53,758 nucleotides of DNA from Mobiluncus porci (GCF_009695935.1 NZ_VUMY01000018.1:1-53758), one strand, 5' to 3'. Shown: positions 18,161 through 27,595, numbered from the stretch's first letter. The notes: a model not told the origin generated them from the sequence alone. Translations and numbers: made by a program.

Positions 18161-19777
18161 GTGCTTTTGAAGAACCCGCCGGTGTTTTTGACCCCGCGGT
18201 TTGTGACGCGCCCCGAAATGAAGTCGCCGGAAGCCAAGTGGGCACTATTTGGCCCGCTCGCGGTCATGGTTCTGGCTTTCATCTCTCGCGCGATTCGGCT
18301 CGGCTCAATAAAGACCCTCGTCTTTGACGAAACCTACTACGTCAAGGACGCTTATGGCCTCATCAAACGCGGCTACGAAGTCCAATGGCCCAAAGACTAC
18401 GATGAAGTCTTCCTCTCCGGTCAATTTACGCTCCCTACTCAAGGCTCATTCGTCGTCCATCCCACCGTCGGGAAATGGCTCATCGGGGCGGGGATGGAGC
18501 TTTTCGGGAACAATCCCTGGGGCTGGCGCATTGCAGTCTGCCTCGCCGGAGCCGTCAGCGTTTTCCTCTTGGGTCGCATCGTCTGGCACCTTTTTGGAAG
18601 CGGCAAAATGGCGACTCTGGCGAGCTTCCTACTGGCCATTGATGGAGTCCAAATCGCCCTGTCCCGCACCGCGATTCTAGACATCATTTTGGAGATGTTT
18701 ATCCTTCTTGGCGTGCTGTTCTTCGTCCGCGACCAGCTCAGTTACCGACCGAAGCTCCTCGCGGCCCTGCAAGAGATTGATGAACTTCGCCACACTAAAA
18801 AGCTCCAGAGCGCAACGCTACAGACCAAGCCCCAGAAACCCGCAAGCTTCCGCGAAAAATTCGGTCCAGTTTTCTGGTGGCGACCCTGGCTAATGGCAGC
18901 GGGAATCGCCTGGGGGCTCGCCATGAGCGTGAAATGGTCGGGGCTCTATCTCGTGGCGGTTTTCGGGATTTTCGCTTTCATTCGCGAGCTGACTGCCCGC
19001 TGGGCCACCGAACCCAAGTGGCTGGCCTCCTCTATCATCACCGGCGGGATTCCCGCCTTCATCAACCTCGTCCCTATTAGCGGCGTGGTCTACTTGCTTT
19101 CTTGGGCGAGCTGGTTTGTCCATCCGCAAGGTTGGGGCCACACTCCGGGCGGGAATGTCCTTAGTGACTGGTGGAAATACCACGAGCAAATCCTCAATTT
19201 CCACACAACTCTTGAATCCGACCACCCCTATAAATCAAACCCTTGGGGCTGGCTCCTGCAACTGCGTCCCACCTCCTTCTACTACGAGAAAGTCGCGGGG
19301 GATTGCGGTAAGGATCAATGTATCCAGTCCGTGACTTCGCTCGGAAATCCGCTCCTGTGGTGGCTCGGTTTCTTGGCTTTCCTCGCGGTCATGGTCGCGG
19401 CTTTCGCCTTCCTAGATTGGCGGGCAGGGCTCATCCTGGCCGGATATTTTGCAACTTACGGGCCGTGGCTGATTTACTCCAACCGGACAATCTTCACCTT
19501 CTATACCGTGGTTATCTCCCCGTTTGTGGTGCTGTCGCTGATTTACGTTCTCGGAATCATGATGGGGGCGTGGCGGGTGGCCGCCGACAAAAATTGGACC
19601 GGACGTTACAATCTTGTGCCGGCACCCTATCCAGTCAATCAGGGGCTTATCTGGGGAGGGCTCGCTATCGTGGCGGTTATCCTCCTGGCTGCGGTCTTCT
19701 TCTTCCCGATTTGGACCGGTATGACGATTCCGCAGGGGCAGTTCTATTGGCGAATGTGGCTCCCCTCCTGGATTTAA
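18161..19777 (+). CDS. pmt: Dolichyl-phosphate-mannose--protein mannosyltransferase (Pmt, GT39)
   Basis: 538 residues, a multi-pass membrane enzyme that transfers mannose from polyprenyl-phosphate mannose to secreted proteins as they are exported. The catalytic Asp-Glu pair of the GT39 family is at D56-E57 (VFDETYYVKDAY), just after the first helix. Hydrophobic helices follow through to the C-terminus, with a cytosolic basic loop near residues 190-240. The start is a GTG with TAGACT exactly six bases upstream, so a leaderless mRNA is likely; a downstream ATG at 18218 is a weaker option. In mycobacteria the orthologue glycosylates Sec-exported proteins, so the surface proteins in this window may be substrates (inference). 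Confidence 0.93.
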   Translation: MLLKNPPVFLTPRFVTRPEMKSPEAKWALFGPLAVMVLAFISRAIRLGSIKTLVFDETYYVKDAYGLIKRGYEVQWPKDYDEVFLSGQFTLPTQGSFVVHPTVGKWLIGAGMELFGNNPWGWRIAVCLAGAVSVFLLGRIVWHLFGSGKMATLASFLLAIDGVQIALSRTAILDIILEMFILLGVLFFVRDQLSYRPKLLAALQEIDELRHTKKLQSATLQTKPQKPASFREKFGPVFWWRPWLMAAGIAWGLAMSVKWSGLYLVAVFGIFAFIRELTARWATEPKWLASSIITGGIPAFINLVPISGVVYLLSWASWFVHPQGWGHTPGGNVLSDWWKYHEQILNFHTTLESDHPYKSNPWGWLLQLRPTSFYYEKVAGDCGKDQCIQSVTSLGNPLLWWLGFLAFLAVMVAAFAFLDWRAGLILAGYFATYGPWLIYSNRTIFTFYTVVISPFVVLSLIYVLGIMMGAWRVAADKNWTGRYNLVPAPYPVNQGLIWGGLAIVAVILLAAVFFFPIWTGMTIPQGQFYWRMWLPSWI

Positions 19778-19792
19778 GCATAAGATTGAAGC

Positions 19793-21610
19793 ATGACTCA
19801 TATTCTTTCAGCCGTGGCATGGCCTTATGCAAATGGTCCGCGTCACATTGGACATGTGGCCGGTTTTGGGATTCCTTCGGATGTTTTTTCGCGCTATATG
19901 CGAATGTGCGGCCACAACGTTTTGATGGTTTCCGGAACTGACGAGCATGGCACACCGATTCTCGTGGCCGCGGAAGCCGAGGGAGTCACTCCGCGTGAAC
20001 TCGCGAACAAGAACAACCGCCTCATTGTGGAAGATCTATGCCAACTGGGGCTGTCCTATGACCTCTTCACCCGCACCACTACTGGAAACCACTATGCGGT
20101 CGTGCGCTCCATGTTCGAGGTCGTGCGCGACAATGGCTATATGAAAGTCCAGACCACGCGCGGGGCGATTTCACCTTCCACCGGACGCACCCTGCCAGAT
20201 CGCTATATAGAGGGGATTTGTCCGATTTGTGGCGCGGAAGGCGCACGAGGCGATCAGTGTGACACTTGCGGGAACCAACTTGACCCGACAGATCTCATCA
20301 AACCGCGTTCGAAGATAAACGGCGAGACCCCAAAGTTTATTGAGACGGAACATTACTTCCTGGATTTGCCCGCGCTTGCTGACGCTTTGACGAAGTGGCT
20401 TGATGACCGCGAGGCGAACGGGAACTGGCGGCCCAACGTCATCAAGTTCTCCAAGAACTTCTTGAAAGACATCAAGCCGCGAGCCATGACCCGTGACATC
20501 GATTGGGGGATTCCGATTCCCGGATGGGAAGACCAGCCAAAACGGCTCTATGTGTGGTTCGATGCGGTGGTCGGATACCTCTCAGCCTCGATTGAATGGG
20601 CGCGGCGTTTTGGCTCCACGCCGGAGGATTGGCGTCAGTGGTGGAATGACCCCGAGGCTTTGTCCTATTACTTCATGGGCAAGGACAACATCGTGTTCCA
20701 CTCCCAGATTTGGCCAGCAGAGCTGCTCGGTTACAACGGCGAGGGGGATTTTGGCGGTGAACCCGGGGACATGGGACGGTTGAACCTTCCGACCGAGGTG
20801 GTGTCCTCGGAGTTCTTGACGATGGAAGGTAAGAAGTTCGCTTCGTCGCGAGGGATTGTGATCTATGTTCGCGATATGCTTTCGCGCTACCAGGTCGATG
20901 CCTTGCGGTATTTCATCAGCGCGGCCGGGCCGGAGAACCAGGACGCGGACTTCACCTGGGGTGAGTTTGTGCGGCGCACCAACGGAGAGCTCGTGGCGGC
21001 GTGGGGAAACCTCGTCAACCGGACGGCTTCGATGATTGCCAAACGGTTCGGGGAGATTCCGGCTGCGGGTGACTTGGAGGCTGTTGACCAAGAGCTGCTC
21101 GACATGGTCGACGCCGGTTTTGGAACGGTCGGTTCAATGATTGAGTCTCACCATCAAAAGGCAGCCATTGCGGAAGTGATGCGGCTTGTGGGTGAGGCGA
21201 ACCGATATGTGGCGGTAACCGAGCCCTTCAAGTTGAAAGACGAGTCCGAGCGGGAACGCCTGGGGACGATTCTTCACGTTTTGGCGCAGGTAGTTTCGGA
21301 CTTGAACCTAATGATGTCCCCGTTCTTGCCGACTTCAGCAAATGCTATAGATCGCGTTTTGGGCGGAGAAGGCCGGATTGCGCCGATGCCGCGAATCGAG
21401 GAAGTCGTCGATTTGGATGTCAAGAATGAAGACGGTTCTGAGAGGGCTTATCCCGTGATTACCGGAGACTACACCGGTGCCCCAACCTGGGAGCGCCATC
21501 CTGTAACGGTCGGTCAAAAAGTGGAGAAGCCGACTCCCGTGTTCGAGAAACTCGATGAATCCGTGGTAGACGAGGAAATCGCCCGCTACGCCGATCTGTT
21601 GAATAAGTGA
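19793..21610 (+). CDS. metG: Methionine--tRNA ligase
   Basis: 605 residues, class I synthetase charging tRNA-Met. The HIGH signature is HIGH itself (18-21, in [10 protein letters not shown]), and the KMSKS loop reads KKFASSRG near residue 347, a variant common in this subgroup. A zinc knuckle (CPIC then CDTCG) lies near 143-160. The C-terminal part is the anticodon-binding helical bundle, with no appended tRNA-binding domain. The gene begins 15 bases after pmt with TAAGAT six bases before the ATG, so it has its own likely leaderless promoter even though it could also be co-transcribed with pmt. A perfect 26-bp palindrome follows two bases after its stop. Confidence 0.97.
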   Translation: MTHILSAVAWPYANGPRHIGHVAGFGIPSDVFSRYMRMCGHNVLMVSGTDEHGTPILVAAEAEGVTPRELANKNNRLIVEDLCQLGLSYDLFTRTTTGNHYAVVRSMFEVVRDNGYMKVQTTRGAISPSTGRTLPDRYIEGICPICGAEGARGDQCDTCGNQLDPTDLIKPRSKINGETPKFIETEHYFLDLPALADALTKWLDDREANGNWRPNVIKFSKNFLKDIKPRAMTRDIDWGIPIPGWEDQPKRLYVWFDAVVGYLSASIEWARRFGSTPEDWRQWWNDPEALSYYFMGKDNIVFHSQIWPAELLGYNGEGDFGGEPGDMGRLNLPTEVVSSEFLTMEGKKFASSRGIVIYVRDMLSRYQVDALRYFISAAGPENQDADFTWGEFVRRTNGELVAAWGNLVNRTASMIAKRFGEIPAAGDLEAVDQELLDMVDAGFGTVGSMIESHHQKAAIAEVMRLVGEANRYVAVTEPFKLKDESERERLGTILHVLAQVVSDLNLMMSPFLPTSANAIDRVLGGEGRIAPMPRIEEVVDLDVKNEDGSERAYPVITGDYTGAPTWERHPVTVGQKVEKPTPVFEKLDESVVDEEIARYADLLNK

Positions 21611-21612
21611 AA

Positions 21613-21668
21613 CGATGGGGGCGTGCTTTTTCGTCCCACTTTTGGGACGAAAAAGCACGCCCCCATCG
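21613..21668. repeat. Perfect 26-bp palindrome between metG and tatD
   Basis: Two 26-base arms (21613-21638 and 21643-21668) are exact reverse complements around a CTTT loop. The stem starts two bases after the metG stop and ends 15 bases before the tatD start. No T run follows, but the stem contains internal T5 and A5 tracts. It is probably a metG terminator that also separates the two genes. Confidence 0.75.
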
Positions 21669-21683
21669 TCCCAGGGAGAGAAG

Positions 21684-22730
21684 ATGGGGAAGCATAAGCC
21701 GAGGTTGTGGCCACCGGTGCCGGTGGTAGGTTCCGCACTGGAGAAGGGGATGGCTTCGGAGCGAGGGTTCACGCTGGAGGAGGGGGTTGTTCCGGGGCGA
21801 GAGCTTTCAACCGAAGAAGAGGGGACTCGCGGGAGTGGGCCGCTGTTTGATAACCACACGCATTTGCCCTTGTTGCCCGGGGAGTTTATCTCCGATTCAT
21901 CCGGGAAGCGGTTGAGTGCGGAGGAGCAAATATCCCGCGCAGCCCTAGCCGGAGTGGAGCGGATTGTGGTTTCGCAATGTTCACTCCCGGAGGTGCAAAC
22001 TCTGAGCGAGCAGCGAGAACGCTTTTCAGGAGCGGCATTTGCGACCGTGTATTTTGCGGTAGCCATCCACCCCAACGATGCGCCGCGGCACTTGGGGATT
22101 CTAGAAACAGGCCCGGACGGGGTCGCGCAAACTCGCGAATCTTGGCAAGAAACCCCGCTGGAGGAAGCTATTGCCGCAGTGGAATCGGCAGCGCGCCAGA
22201 GCGCGGCGCGAGGTAGCGGGAAGGTAGTAGCAATCGGAGAGACGGGGCTGGATTATTTCCGGACTGCGGAAGCAGGAAAAGACGCACAAAAACAGGCTTT
22301 TGAAGCCCATGTTGAACTCGCGAAGATGCTGGATTTACCCCTGCAGATTCATGACCGCGAGGCCCATGCCGATTGTGTAGCGCTTTTGAAACGAGTTGGT
22401 GCGCCGCGCCGCACCGTGTTTCACTGTTTTTCCGGGGATGCGGAGCTTGCGGGGATCTTAGCCGAAAACGGATGGTACGCGAGTTTTGCGGGAAACGTGA
22501 CCTATCCGGCAAACACGGATATTCAAGCGGGGGTTCTGGAGATGCCAGCGGAGTTGCGACTTATAGAAACTGACGCTCCGTATTTGACTCCCGCGCCGTA
22601 TCGGGGGAGGCCGAATGCCTCGTATTTGATAGGATATACGGCCGATTTTTTGGCGGACCTGGTCGGGATTGAACCGGACGAGTTGCGGGCGCAGACTTTT
22701 GCCAATGCGCGAGAGGTCTATGGGATTTAG
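21684..22730 (+). CDS. tatD: TatD-family metal-dependent deoxyribonuclease
   Basis: 348 residues from the ATG at 21684, which has AGGGAG five bases upstream. A longer frame opens inside the palindrome at 21615 and is unlikely. TatD proteins are TIM-barrel metal nucleases that digest DNA in repair and degradation. Metal ligands are visible: NHTH near residues 56-59, GETGLDY, IHDREAH, HCFSGD and the closing ETDAPYLTP. The first 50 residues are an unusual acidic, Gly/Glu-rich extension ahead of the catalytic domain. Its position between metG and rpfB matches Rv1008 in M. tuberculosis. The nuclease assignment is by family. Confidence 0.93.
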   Translation: MGKHKPRLWPPVPVVGSALEKGMASERGFTLEEGVVPGRELSTEEEGTRGSGPLFDNHTHLPLLPGEFISDSSGKRLSAEEQISRAALAGVERIVVSQCSLPEVQTLSEQRERFSGAAFATVYFAVAIHPNDAPRHLGILETGPDGVAQTRESWQETPLEEAIAAVESAARQSAARGSGKVVAIGETGLDYFRTAEAGKDAQKQAFEAHVELAKMLDLPLQIHDREAHADCVALLKRVGAPRRTVFHCFSGDAELAGILAENGWYASFAGNVTYPANTDIQAGVLEMPAELRLIETDAPYLTPAPYRGRPNASYLIGYTADFLADLVGIEPDELRAQTFANAREVYGI

Positions 22731-22744
22731 GGTGATATGGCTTC

Positions 22745-22846
22745 GCCGGCGGGTCAGACCCTTCCGGCTTCGTTCGCTTCGCTCACTACTCCGGAGAGGT
22801 CTGACCCGCCGGCTGCGCGTTTCGTCAAGAGGTCTGACCCGCCGGC
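22745..22846. repeat. Cluster of dispersed 16-bp repeats, inverted and direct
   Basis: GGTCTGACCCGCCGGC is present exactly at 22798-22813 and 22831-22846 and inverted at 22745-22760. The inverted and first direct copy could fold into a 16-bp stem with a 37-base loop just after the tatD stop. The same 16-mer is at 18058. This fills the first half of the 361-base tatD-rpfB gap; no gene is visible in it. Confidence 0.7.
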
Positions 22847-22885
22847 TGCGCCTGACCCGTGTTGGCTGTGTATCGGAGCTTTCCA

Positions 22886-22955
22886 GGTCCTAACCCAGGA
22901 GAGTATCGCACTGTCACTATTTCCAGTGCGTGCGATATTCTCCTGGGTTAGGACC
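22886..22955. repeat. Long inverted repeat upstream of rpfB
   Basis: Arms 22886-22911 and 22930-22955 are 26 bases each and complementary except for one G/T position, with an 18-base loop. The arms begin and end with GGTCCTAACCCAGGAG and its complement. The element ends about 100 bases before the rpfB promoter candidate, so it may be a tatD terminator, a regulator-binding palindrome or a small mobile hairpin. Confidence 0.75.
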
Positions 22956-23053
22956 AGACCGCAGATTGCCACCGATGCTGTCCCAACCGAAAACTATGAA
23001 TTTTTGTGAAAGATGTGACAACTGTTAACTGATGTGACAGAATATATAACGAA

Positions 23054-23081
23054 TTGGACAACTTTATAACGTTTCGATAAC
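23054..23081 (+). promoter_or_regulatory. Possible rpfB promoter
   Basis: TTGGAC (23054-23059), a 16-base spacer and GATAAC (23076-23081) lie in an AT-rich stretch. Transcription would begin near 23088, only a few bases before the ATG at 23092, or give a short leader holding GGGGAAG ahead of the internal TTG/ATG at 23110/23113. Confidence 0.45.
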
Positions 23082-23091
23082 ATTTTCACCT

Positions 23092-24264
23092 ATGGGGAAG
23101 TTGACTCAATTGATGAAGAAAATCACGCATCGCGCGCCGCGACATGCAGCATCTGTAGAGGTAGCCGTGGATTCGCGGCGTTTCCTGGTTCCACTAGCGG
23201 CGGTAATTATCGCCATTGCCATGGTTGCGACCGGCATTGGAACCGCTTTTGCGCTGGCTTACAAGACCGCTGACGTGACCTTTGACGGGAAAACCCGCAC
23301 CATCTCATCCTGGGGAGCAACAGTATCTGACCTCTTGAAAGATAATGCGATAACCCTTGATGACAAGGACAAAGTCACCCCCGGACTTTCCACCGAGTTG
23401 AAAACCGGCATGGACATCGAGATTCTGTCCTCCCGCGAGGTAACCGTGATTCTAAATGGTCAGGAAATCACTGTTGACACGACCGAATTGAGCGCGGCGG
23501 CGGCCATCAAGAACAACTGGCCAGACCAGTCGGTACTGTTCAAGAATACTTTCGGAAAAGATCATTACGGGGTGGAACTTCCGCTTTTTGCTCCGGGAGA
23601 TGAATTCCAGCTCGTGCACGATGGGGTTACCGATTTGGCAAAGGCCCAGAAGGGCGAGGTGGCTGAGGATATCCTTGAGCGAGTCAACCTCAAGATGGGG
23701 GATAAAGACCTCCTCAACATTACTTTCAATCCCGGCGCGCTTCCCATCATGCAGGTTCAGCGCGTGACCGAGGAAGACGTCACCTCTCAAGAAGTCATTC
23801 CTTTTGAGACGGAAACAACCAATGATGCCAATAAGTACCAGGATGAAAAAACCGTGACCCAGGCTGGCGTCAACGGTTTGAAAGAAATCGTGAAGACAAT
23901 CCGCAAGGTTGACGGTCAAATCCAATCCGAGAACGTGAAGAGCGAAAACGTCATCACCCAGCCGGTGACAAAGAAAGTCACAGTAGGAACAAAGGCACGT
24001 CCCGCCGGAGCTGCCATCGCGGCTACTGGAGATGTGTGGAGCAAGCTCGCCTTCTGTGAGTCGGGCGGTCGTCCGGGCACCAACACCGGTAACGGCTTCT
24101 ACGGAATGTACCAGTTCACCTTGTCTACCTGGCGTTCAGTGGGTGGAACCGGGCTTCCGAGTGATGCCAGCGCCGAAGAACAGACTAAGCGGGCGCAGAT
24201 CCTGCAGGCACGCGCGGGATGGGGGCAATGGCCAGCCTGCTCGCGGAAACTCGGCCTGCGGTAA
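23092..24264 (+). CDS. rpfB: Resuscitation-promoting factor, RpfB type
   Basis: 390 residues. Rpf proteins are exported muralytic enzymes that cleave peptidoglycan and help dormant actinobacteria resume growth. Order of parts: an N-terminal transmembrane anchor/signal (about 34-57), DUF348 modules beginning VTFDGKTRTI near 63, a G5-like domain (about 220-305), and the C-terminal transglycosylase domain from GDVWSKLAFCESGG. The catalytic Glu is in CESGG, and the domain closes with GWGQWPAC. The start is uncertain: ATG 23092 would be nearly leaderless, while GGGGAAG favours TTG 23110 or ATG 23113. It lies between tatD and ksgA as in M. tuberculosis Rv1009. Confidence 0.95.
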   Translation: MGKLTQLMKKITHRAPRHAASVEVAVDSRRFLVPLAAVIIAIAMVATGIGTAFALAYKTADVTFDGKTRTISSWGATVSDLLKDNAITLDDKDKVTPGLSTELKTGMDIEILSSREVTVILNGQEITVDTTELSAAAAIKNNWPDQSVLFKNTFGKDHYGVELPLFAPGDEFQLVHDGVTDLAKAQKGEVAEDILERVNLKMGDKDLLNITFNPGALPIMQVQRVTEEDVTSQEVIPFETETTNDANKYQDEKTVTQAGVNGLKEIVKTIRKVDGQIQSENVKSENVITQPVTKKVTVGTKARPAGAAIAATGDVWSKLAFCESGGRPGTNTGNGFYGMYQFTLSTWRSVGGTGLPSDASAEEQTKRAQILQARAGWGQWPACSRKLGLR

Positions 24265-24373
24265 ACCCACAACTGTTTATCATCTGTCGCGCGTTGCCGC
24301 GCTCAGTTCTGTTAAACTTTGCGGTTTTACAGGCGAGTAGTTTAAGAGGTAAGAATTAGGCTAAATTTCAAAT

Positions 24374-25309
24374 GTGAACTTGTTGGGAACAAGAGATATT
24401 CGCCAATTGTGCGGGGAGCTGGGGATAAGGCCGTCGAAAAAGCGGGGTCAGAATTTTGTGACTGACCCGGGGACGGTGCGCCGGATTGCCGCTTTGGGGG
24501 TTGTAGAAGGCGAGGAATCCCCGACAGTGCTTGAAATTGGGCCCGGTTTAGGGTCTCTCACTTTGGCGCTGTTGGAGCGTGGCGCAAAGGTTGCTGCTGT
24601 GGAGATTGATCGACTTTTGGCTCAGTCTTTACCGGAAACTGTGCGCGCCCACGGGGGAAACGTGGAGAGCCTTCGGGTGATTCAGCAAGATGCTCTGCAG
24701 ACTGCTTCCGGGGCGCAACTTGTCGAGGGAACCGGATGGGAAGAGCCGCGGCTTCTCGTGGCCAATTTGCCCTACAATGTCGCCACACCTCTGCTTCTGC
24801 ACGCTTTGGAGGTGATGCCGAAGCTGCGTCGCGCAGTGGTTATGGTGCAAGCCGAGGTGGCAGACCGCTGGGTGGCGAAAGCAACCGATGAGGCCTACGG
24901 GGCGCCAAGCGCGAAACTGGCTTGGTGGGGCAGAGCCCAACGCGCTTTTGCGGTGTCTCGGCAAGTGTTTATCCCGGTTCCGAACGTGGATTCGACCGTA
25001 TTGGAGTTTGAACGAGAAGACATTTTGGACCGACTGATTCAAAATGGTTTGAGTGGCTTAGAAGACGCTTCTAAAGGTCAGGTAGAGCGGTTACGCCAGG
25101 AGACCTTTGACGTGATTGCCCAGGCTTTTGGACAGCGGCGCAAAACGCTGCGCCAAGCGCTAGCTCTTTATGCTGGTTCACCCAATGAGGCGGCCTCACT
25201 GGTAGAGAAAGCGGGACTCGATCCCAGCCTTCGCGCCGAGAGACTAGAGGTGGTTGATTTTGCCAAAATCGCTGGGGTAAAAATGAATCGTGACGGAGAA
25301 TGGCAGTGA
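24374..25309 (+). CDS. rsmA: 16S rRNA (adenine-1518/1519-N6)-dimethyltransferase
   Basis: 311 residues (KsgA/RsmA). It dimethylates two adjacent adenines in the 3' hairpin of 16S rRNA late in 30S assembly. The SAM site is LEIGPGLGSLT (53-63), and the catalytic motif NLPYN lies near 131. SKKRGQNFVTDP at 21-32 is the family's substrate-entry motif. The start is a GTG; TAAATT sits six bases before it, suggesting a leaderless transcript, and no ribosome site is close. The 3' end overlaps ispE by ten bases, so the two are translationally coupled, the same pair as Rv1010/Rv1011. Confidence 0.96.
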   Translation: MNLLGTRDIRQLCGELGIRPSKKRGQNFVTDPGTVRRIAALGVVEGEESPTVLEIGPGLGSLTLALLERGAKVAAVEIDRLLAQSLPETVRAHGGNVESLRVIQQDALQTASGAQLVEGTGWEEPRLLVANLPYNVATPLLLHALEVMPKLRRAVVMVQAEVADRWVAKATDEAYGAPSAKLAWWGRAQRAFAVSRQVFIPVPNVDSTVLEFEREDILDRLIQNGLSGLEDASKGQVERLRQETFDVIAQAFGQRRKTLRQALALYAGSPNEAASLVEKAGLDPSLRAERLEVVDFAKIAGVKMNRDGEWQ

Positions 25310-26286
25310 GAATTACCCAACATCGAGACGGCCAGTGGCGGCGGGTGGAAGTTAGCGCTCCGGCGAAAGTGAACCTGTTCCTAGCGGTTGGAGGCGTGCC
25401 AGAAGGGGAAGCTCGTCATCAATTGTTGACGGTATTCCAGTGCCTTGATCTGTCCGAACAGCTCCGACTCAGCACAATTGGAACAAGTGGTACAGAATCT
25501 GGTGGCGCTCGCGCGAGTGAGCCAGGGGAAGTCAACAACGACGACGAGGTAATTACTCGTCTGGCTCCGGGTTTAACCGCGCCAAGTGACCTCGATGGAG
25601 AGGGAAACCTTATCCGCCAGGCGCTTAGAAAACTTCGCGAAGTCACCGGCGCCCCGATTCCCGCCACTCGAGTCGAAGTAGAGAAAAATATTCCGGTAGC
25701 CGGCGGTATGGCCGGAGGCTCGGCGGACGCAGCCGGAACTCTCGCGGGTGCCAACGCACTTTACGGGCTTGGTCTCACGAATCCTGAGCTCGAAGAAATC
25801 GGGGCCGAAATCGGGGCCGACGTGCCCGCAATTTTGCGCGGCGGTAACGCTCTAGGGCGGCGTTTTGGAGACGTGATGACTTCTTTACCGAGTGGTCCAA
25901 AACGCCACTGGGTTCTCGCCATCTCGAGCGTGGGGCTGTCCACTCCGGAAGTGTTTCGCGAGTTCGACCGACTCGCACCGAGCCCCGTCAAACTTCCTGA
26001 TAACCCGCCGGATAGTTTCCTCTCCGCGCTCACCGGAAGCGCGGAGGTGCTTGCTGAAACGCTGCAAAACGACCTGGAAGATCCGGCACTTCGCCTGCGG
26101 CCAGAACTCGGTGAGATTAAAGCTACCGCTATCGAGGCTGGCGCTTTGGCGGCGATTATCTCCGGTTCGGGCCCGACGATTGCTTGTCTTTGCGCTGATG
26201 AGGCTACAGCTAGACGCGTTCAAGCAGCCTTGCAGCACCATCCCCAAGTCGCTCTCGCTTTACCGACCTTTGGCCCAGAGCTCTAA
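25300..26286 (+). CDS. ispE: 4-diphosphocytidyl-2-C-methyl-D-erythritol kinase
   Basis: 328 residues, GHMP-kinase family. IspE phosphorylates CDP-methylerythritol in the MEP route to isopentenyl diphosphate. The ATP-binding GHMP loop is PVAGGMAGGSADAAG (about 132-146), SAPAKVNLFL lies near 18-27, and the C-terminal glycine motif is IISGSGPTIACL. ACGGAGA just before the ATG is a good ribosome site within rsmA. The isoprenoid supply links to undecaprenyl and polyprenyl phosphates used by wall synthesis and by Pmt (inference). It closes the conserved block; the next genes are an ABC importer not found at this place in M. tuberculosis. Confidence 0.95.
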   Translation: MAVRITQHRDGQWRRVEVSAPAKVNLFLAVGGVPEGEARHQLLTVFQCLDLSEQLRLSTIGTSGTESGGARASEPGEVNNDDEVITRLAPGLTAPSDLDGEGNLIRQALRKLREVTGAPIPATRVEVEKNIPVAGGMAGGSADAAGTLAGANALYGLGLTNPELEEIGAEIGADVPAILRGGNALGRRFGDVMTSLPSGPKRHWVLAISSVGLSTPEVFREFDRLAPSPVKLPDNPPDSFLSALTGSAEVLAETLQNDLEDPALRLRPELGEIKATAIEAGALAAIISGSGPTIACLCADEATARRVQAALQHHPQVALALPTFGPEL

Positions 26287-26449
26287 AATTCAAGCGCGTG
26301 TACTGGAACAGTCAGTCCACTTTACAATCGCAAACGAATTTTACGAGGCAACCGAAGCATTTACTCGCTTTTAACGTTTCTCAAAACGACCCTTTACATC
26401 TCTTTCCTATTCTGATTACGTCATGCAATCTCACTAGGAAAGGATCACC

Positions 26450-27595
26450 TTGAAACAGCGAATCTCCGTTTTTACCGGTTTGGCTCTCTTTGCCAGCGCG
26501 TCTTTGGGTTTGAGCGCCTGTGGCAGCTCCGCAGCCAATGCTGAAAGCGCCGAGAACAAGGCAAAATACCAGGCTGCAACCTCTATTGATGACTTCGATG
26601 GCATGGAGGGGCTCGAGAAGGCAGCCATAGCGGAAGGACAGTTGAACGTCATCGCCTTGCCACACGACTGGTCAAATTGGGGCGGAGTACTGGAGTCTTT
26701 CAAGAAGAAGTACCCCGAAATCAAGGTAAATGAACAGAACCCGAACGCTTCTTCCAAGGAAGAAATCGACGCCATAAAGACCAACCAGGGAACCGACAAG
26801 GCTCCGGACACGGTTGATGTGGGGATTGCGGTGGCCACTGAATCCACCCAATATTTTGCCGCGTACGAAACTCAGGGTGCGAAAAACATCGACCCCGCTT
26901 TGAAGCAAAAGGACAATCTTTACACTCCGGATTACACCGGCGTCATGTCTGTGGGCTGGAATAAAACCAAGTACGGCGACATCTCCAAGATTGAGGATCT
27001 GAAGGATCCGAAGTTCAAGGGCGTGGTTTCTTTGAACGGTAAGCCCGCCGAAGCAGGCGCGGCCTTCAACGGCTTCTTGATGGCGAACCTTGCCAATGGT
27101 GGCGACTTGAACAATCTCCAGCCCGGACTCGACTTCTTCACCGAACTCAAGAAGCTCGGCAACCTCAACACTATCGACGTCACCTCCGCCACGATTGACT
27201 CCGGTCAAACTGCGGCCATCTTTGACTGGTCCTACAACCAAGCCTCAACTCGCGACCGACTAAAGGCGCAGGGAGTGGAATGGGGGATTATTGTTTTCCC
27301 CGGCTCGGAAGTTGGTAGCTACTACCAACAGGCCATCAACAAGGAAGCACCTCACCCCGCGGCGGCTCGCCTCTGGCAGGAATTCCTCTACAGTCCGGAA
27401 GCTCAGAACCTCTGGATGAAGGGCGGGGCTATGCCGGTTTTGATGGCACAGATGGAAAAGGACGGCACTATTGATGCCGAGGCCAAAGCCACCTTGGTCG
27501 AGACCTCGCAACCCCCGTTGACCTACTCGGCGGAAGATTCTTCTCGCATCACCAAGTGGCTCCAGGAGAATTGGGACAAGGCCATTGGAAACTAA
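26450..27595 (+). CDS. ABC importer substrate-binding lipoprotein
   Basis: 381 residues starting at a TTG with AAAGGA six bases upstream. A lipoprotein signal ends in LSAC, with the lipidated Cys at 24. The mature part resembles type II periplasmic-binding proteins of the spermidine/putrescine, iron(III), thiamine and 2-aminoethylphosphonate cluster (GQLNVIALPHDWSNWGGVLESF near residue 63; WSYNQAS and LYSPEAQNLW later). It heads a four-gene operon with two permeases and an ATPase. The substrate is not readable from sequence; polyamine-like solutes are the closest family guess. No TPP riboswitch or DtxR/Fur box is evident in the 163 bases upstream. Confidence 0.85.
   Translation: MKQRISVFTGLALFASASLGLSACGSSAANAESAENKAKYQAATSIDDFDGMEGLEKAAIAEGQLNVIALPHDWSNWGGVLESFKKKYPEIKVNEQNPNASSKEEIDAIKTNQGTDKAPDTVDVGIAVATESTQYFAAYETQGAKNIDPALKQKDNLYTPDYTGVMSVGWNKTKYGDISKIEDLKDPKFKGVVSLNGKPAEAGAAFNGFLMANLANGGDLNNLQPGLDFFTELKKLGNLNTIDVTSATIDSGQTAAIFDWSYNQASTRDRLKAQGVEWGIIVFPGSEVGSYYQQAINKEAPHPAAARLWQEFLYSPEAQNLWMKGGAMPVLMAQMEKDGTIDAEAKATLVETSQPPLTYSAEDSSRITKWLQENWDKAIGN

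Noticed and set aside
21615-21683. Earlier start for TatD
   Set aside because: It begins inside the perfect palindrome, lacks a ribosome site and adds residues with no counterpart in the family.
22731-23053. Possible c-di-AMP (ydaO) riboswitch before rpfB
   Set aside because: Such riboswitches often precede rpf genes, but the conserved sequence marks are absent. The region is accounted for by the 16-mer repeats and the long hairpin.
26287-26449. Metal- or thiamine-responsive element before the ABC importer
   Set aside because: I looked for a TPP riboswitch and a DtxR/Fur-type palindrome and found neither.
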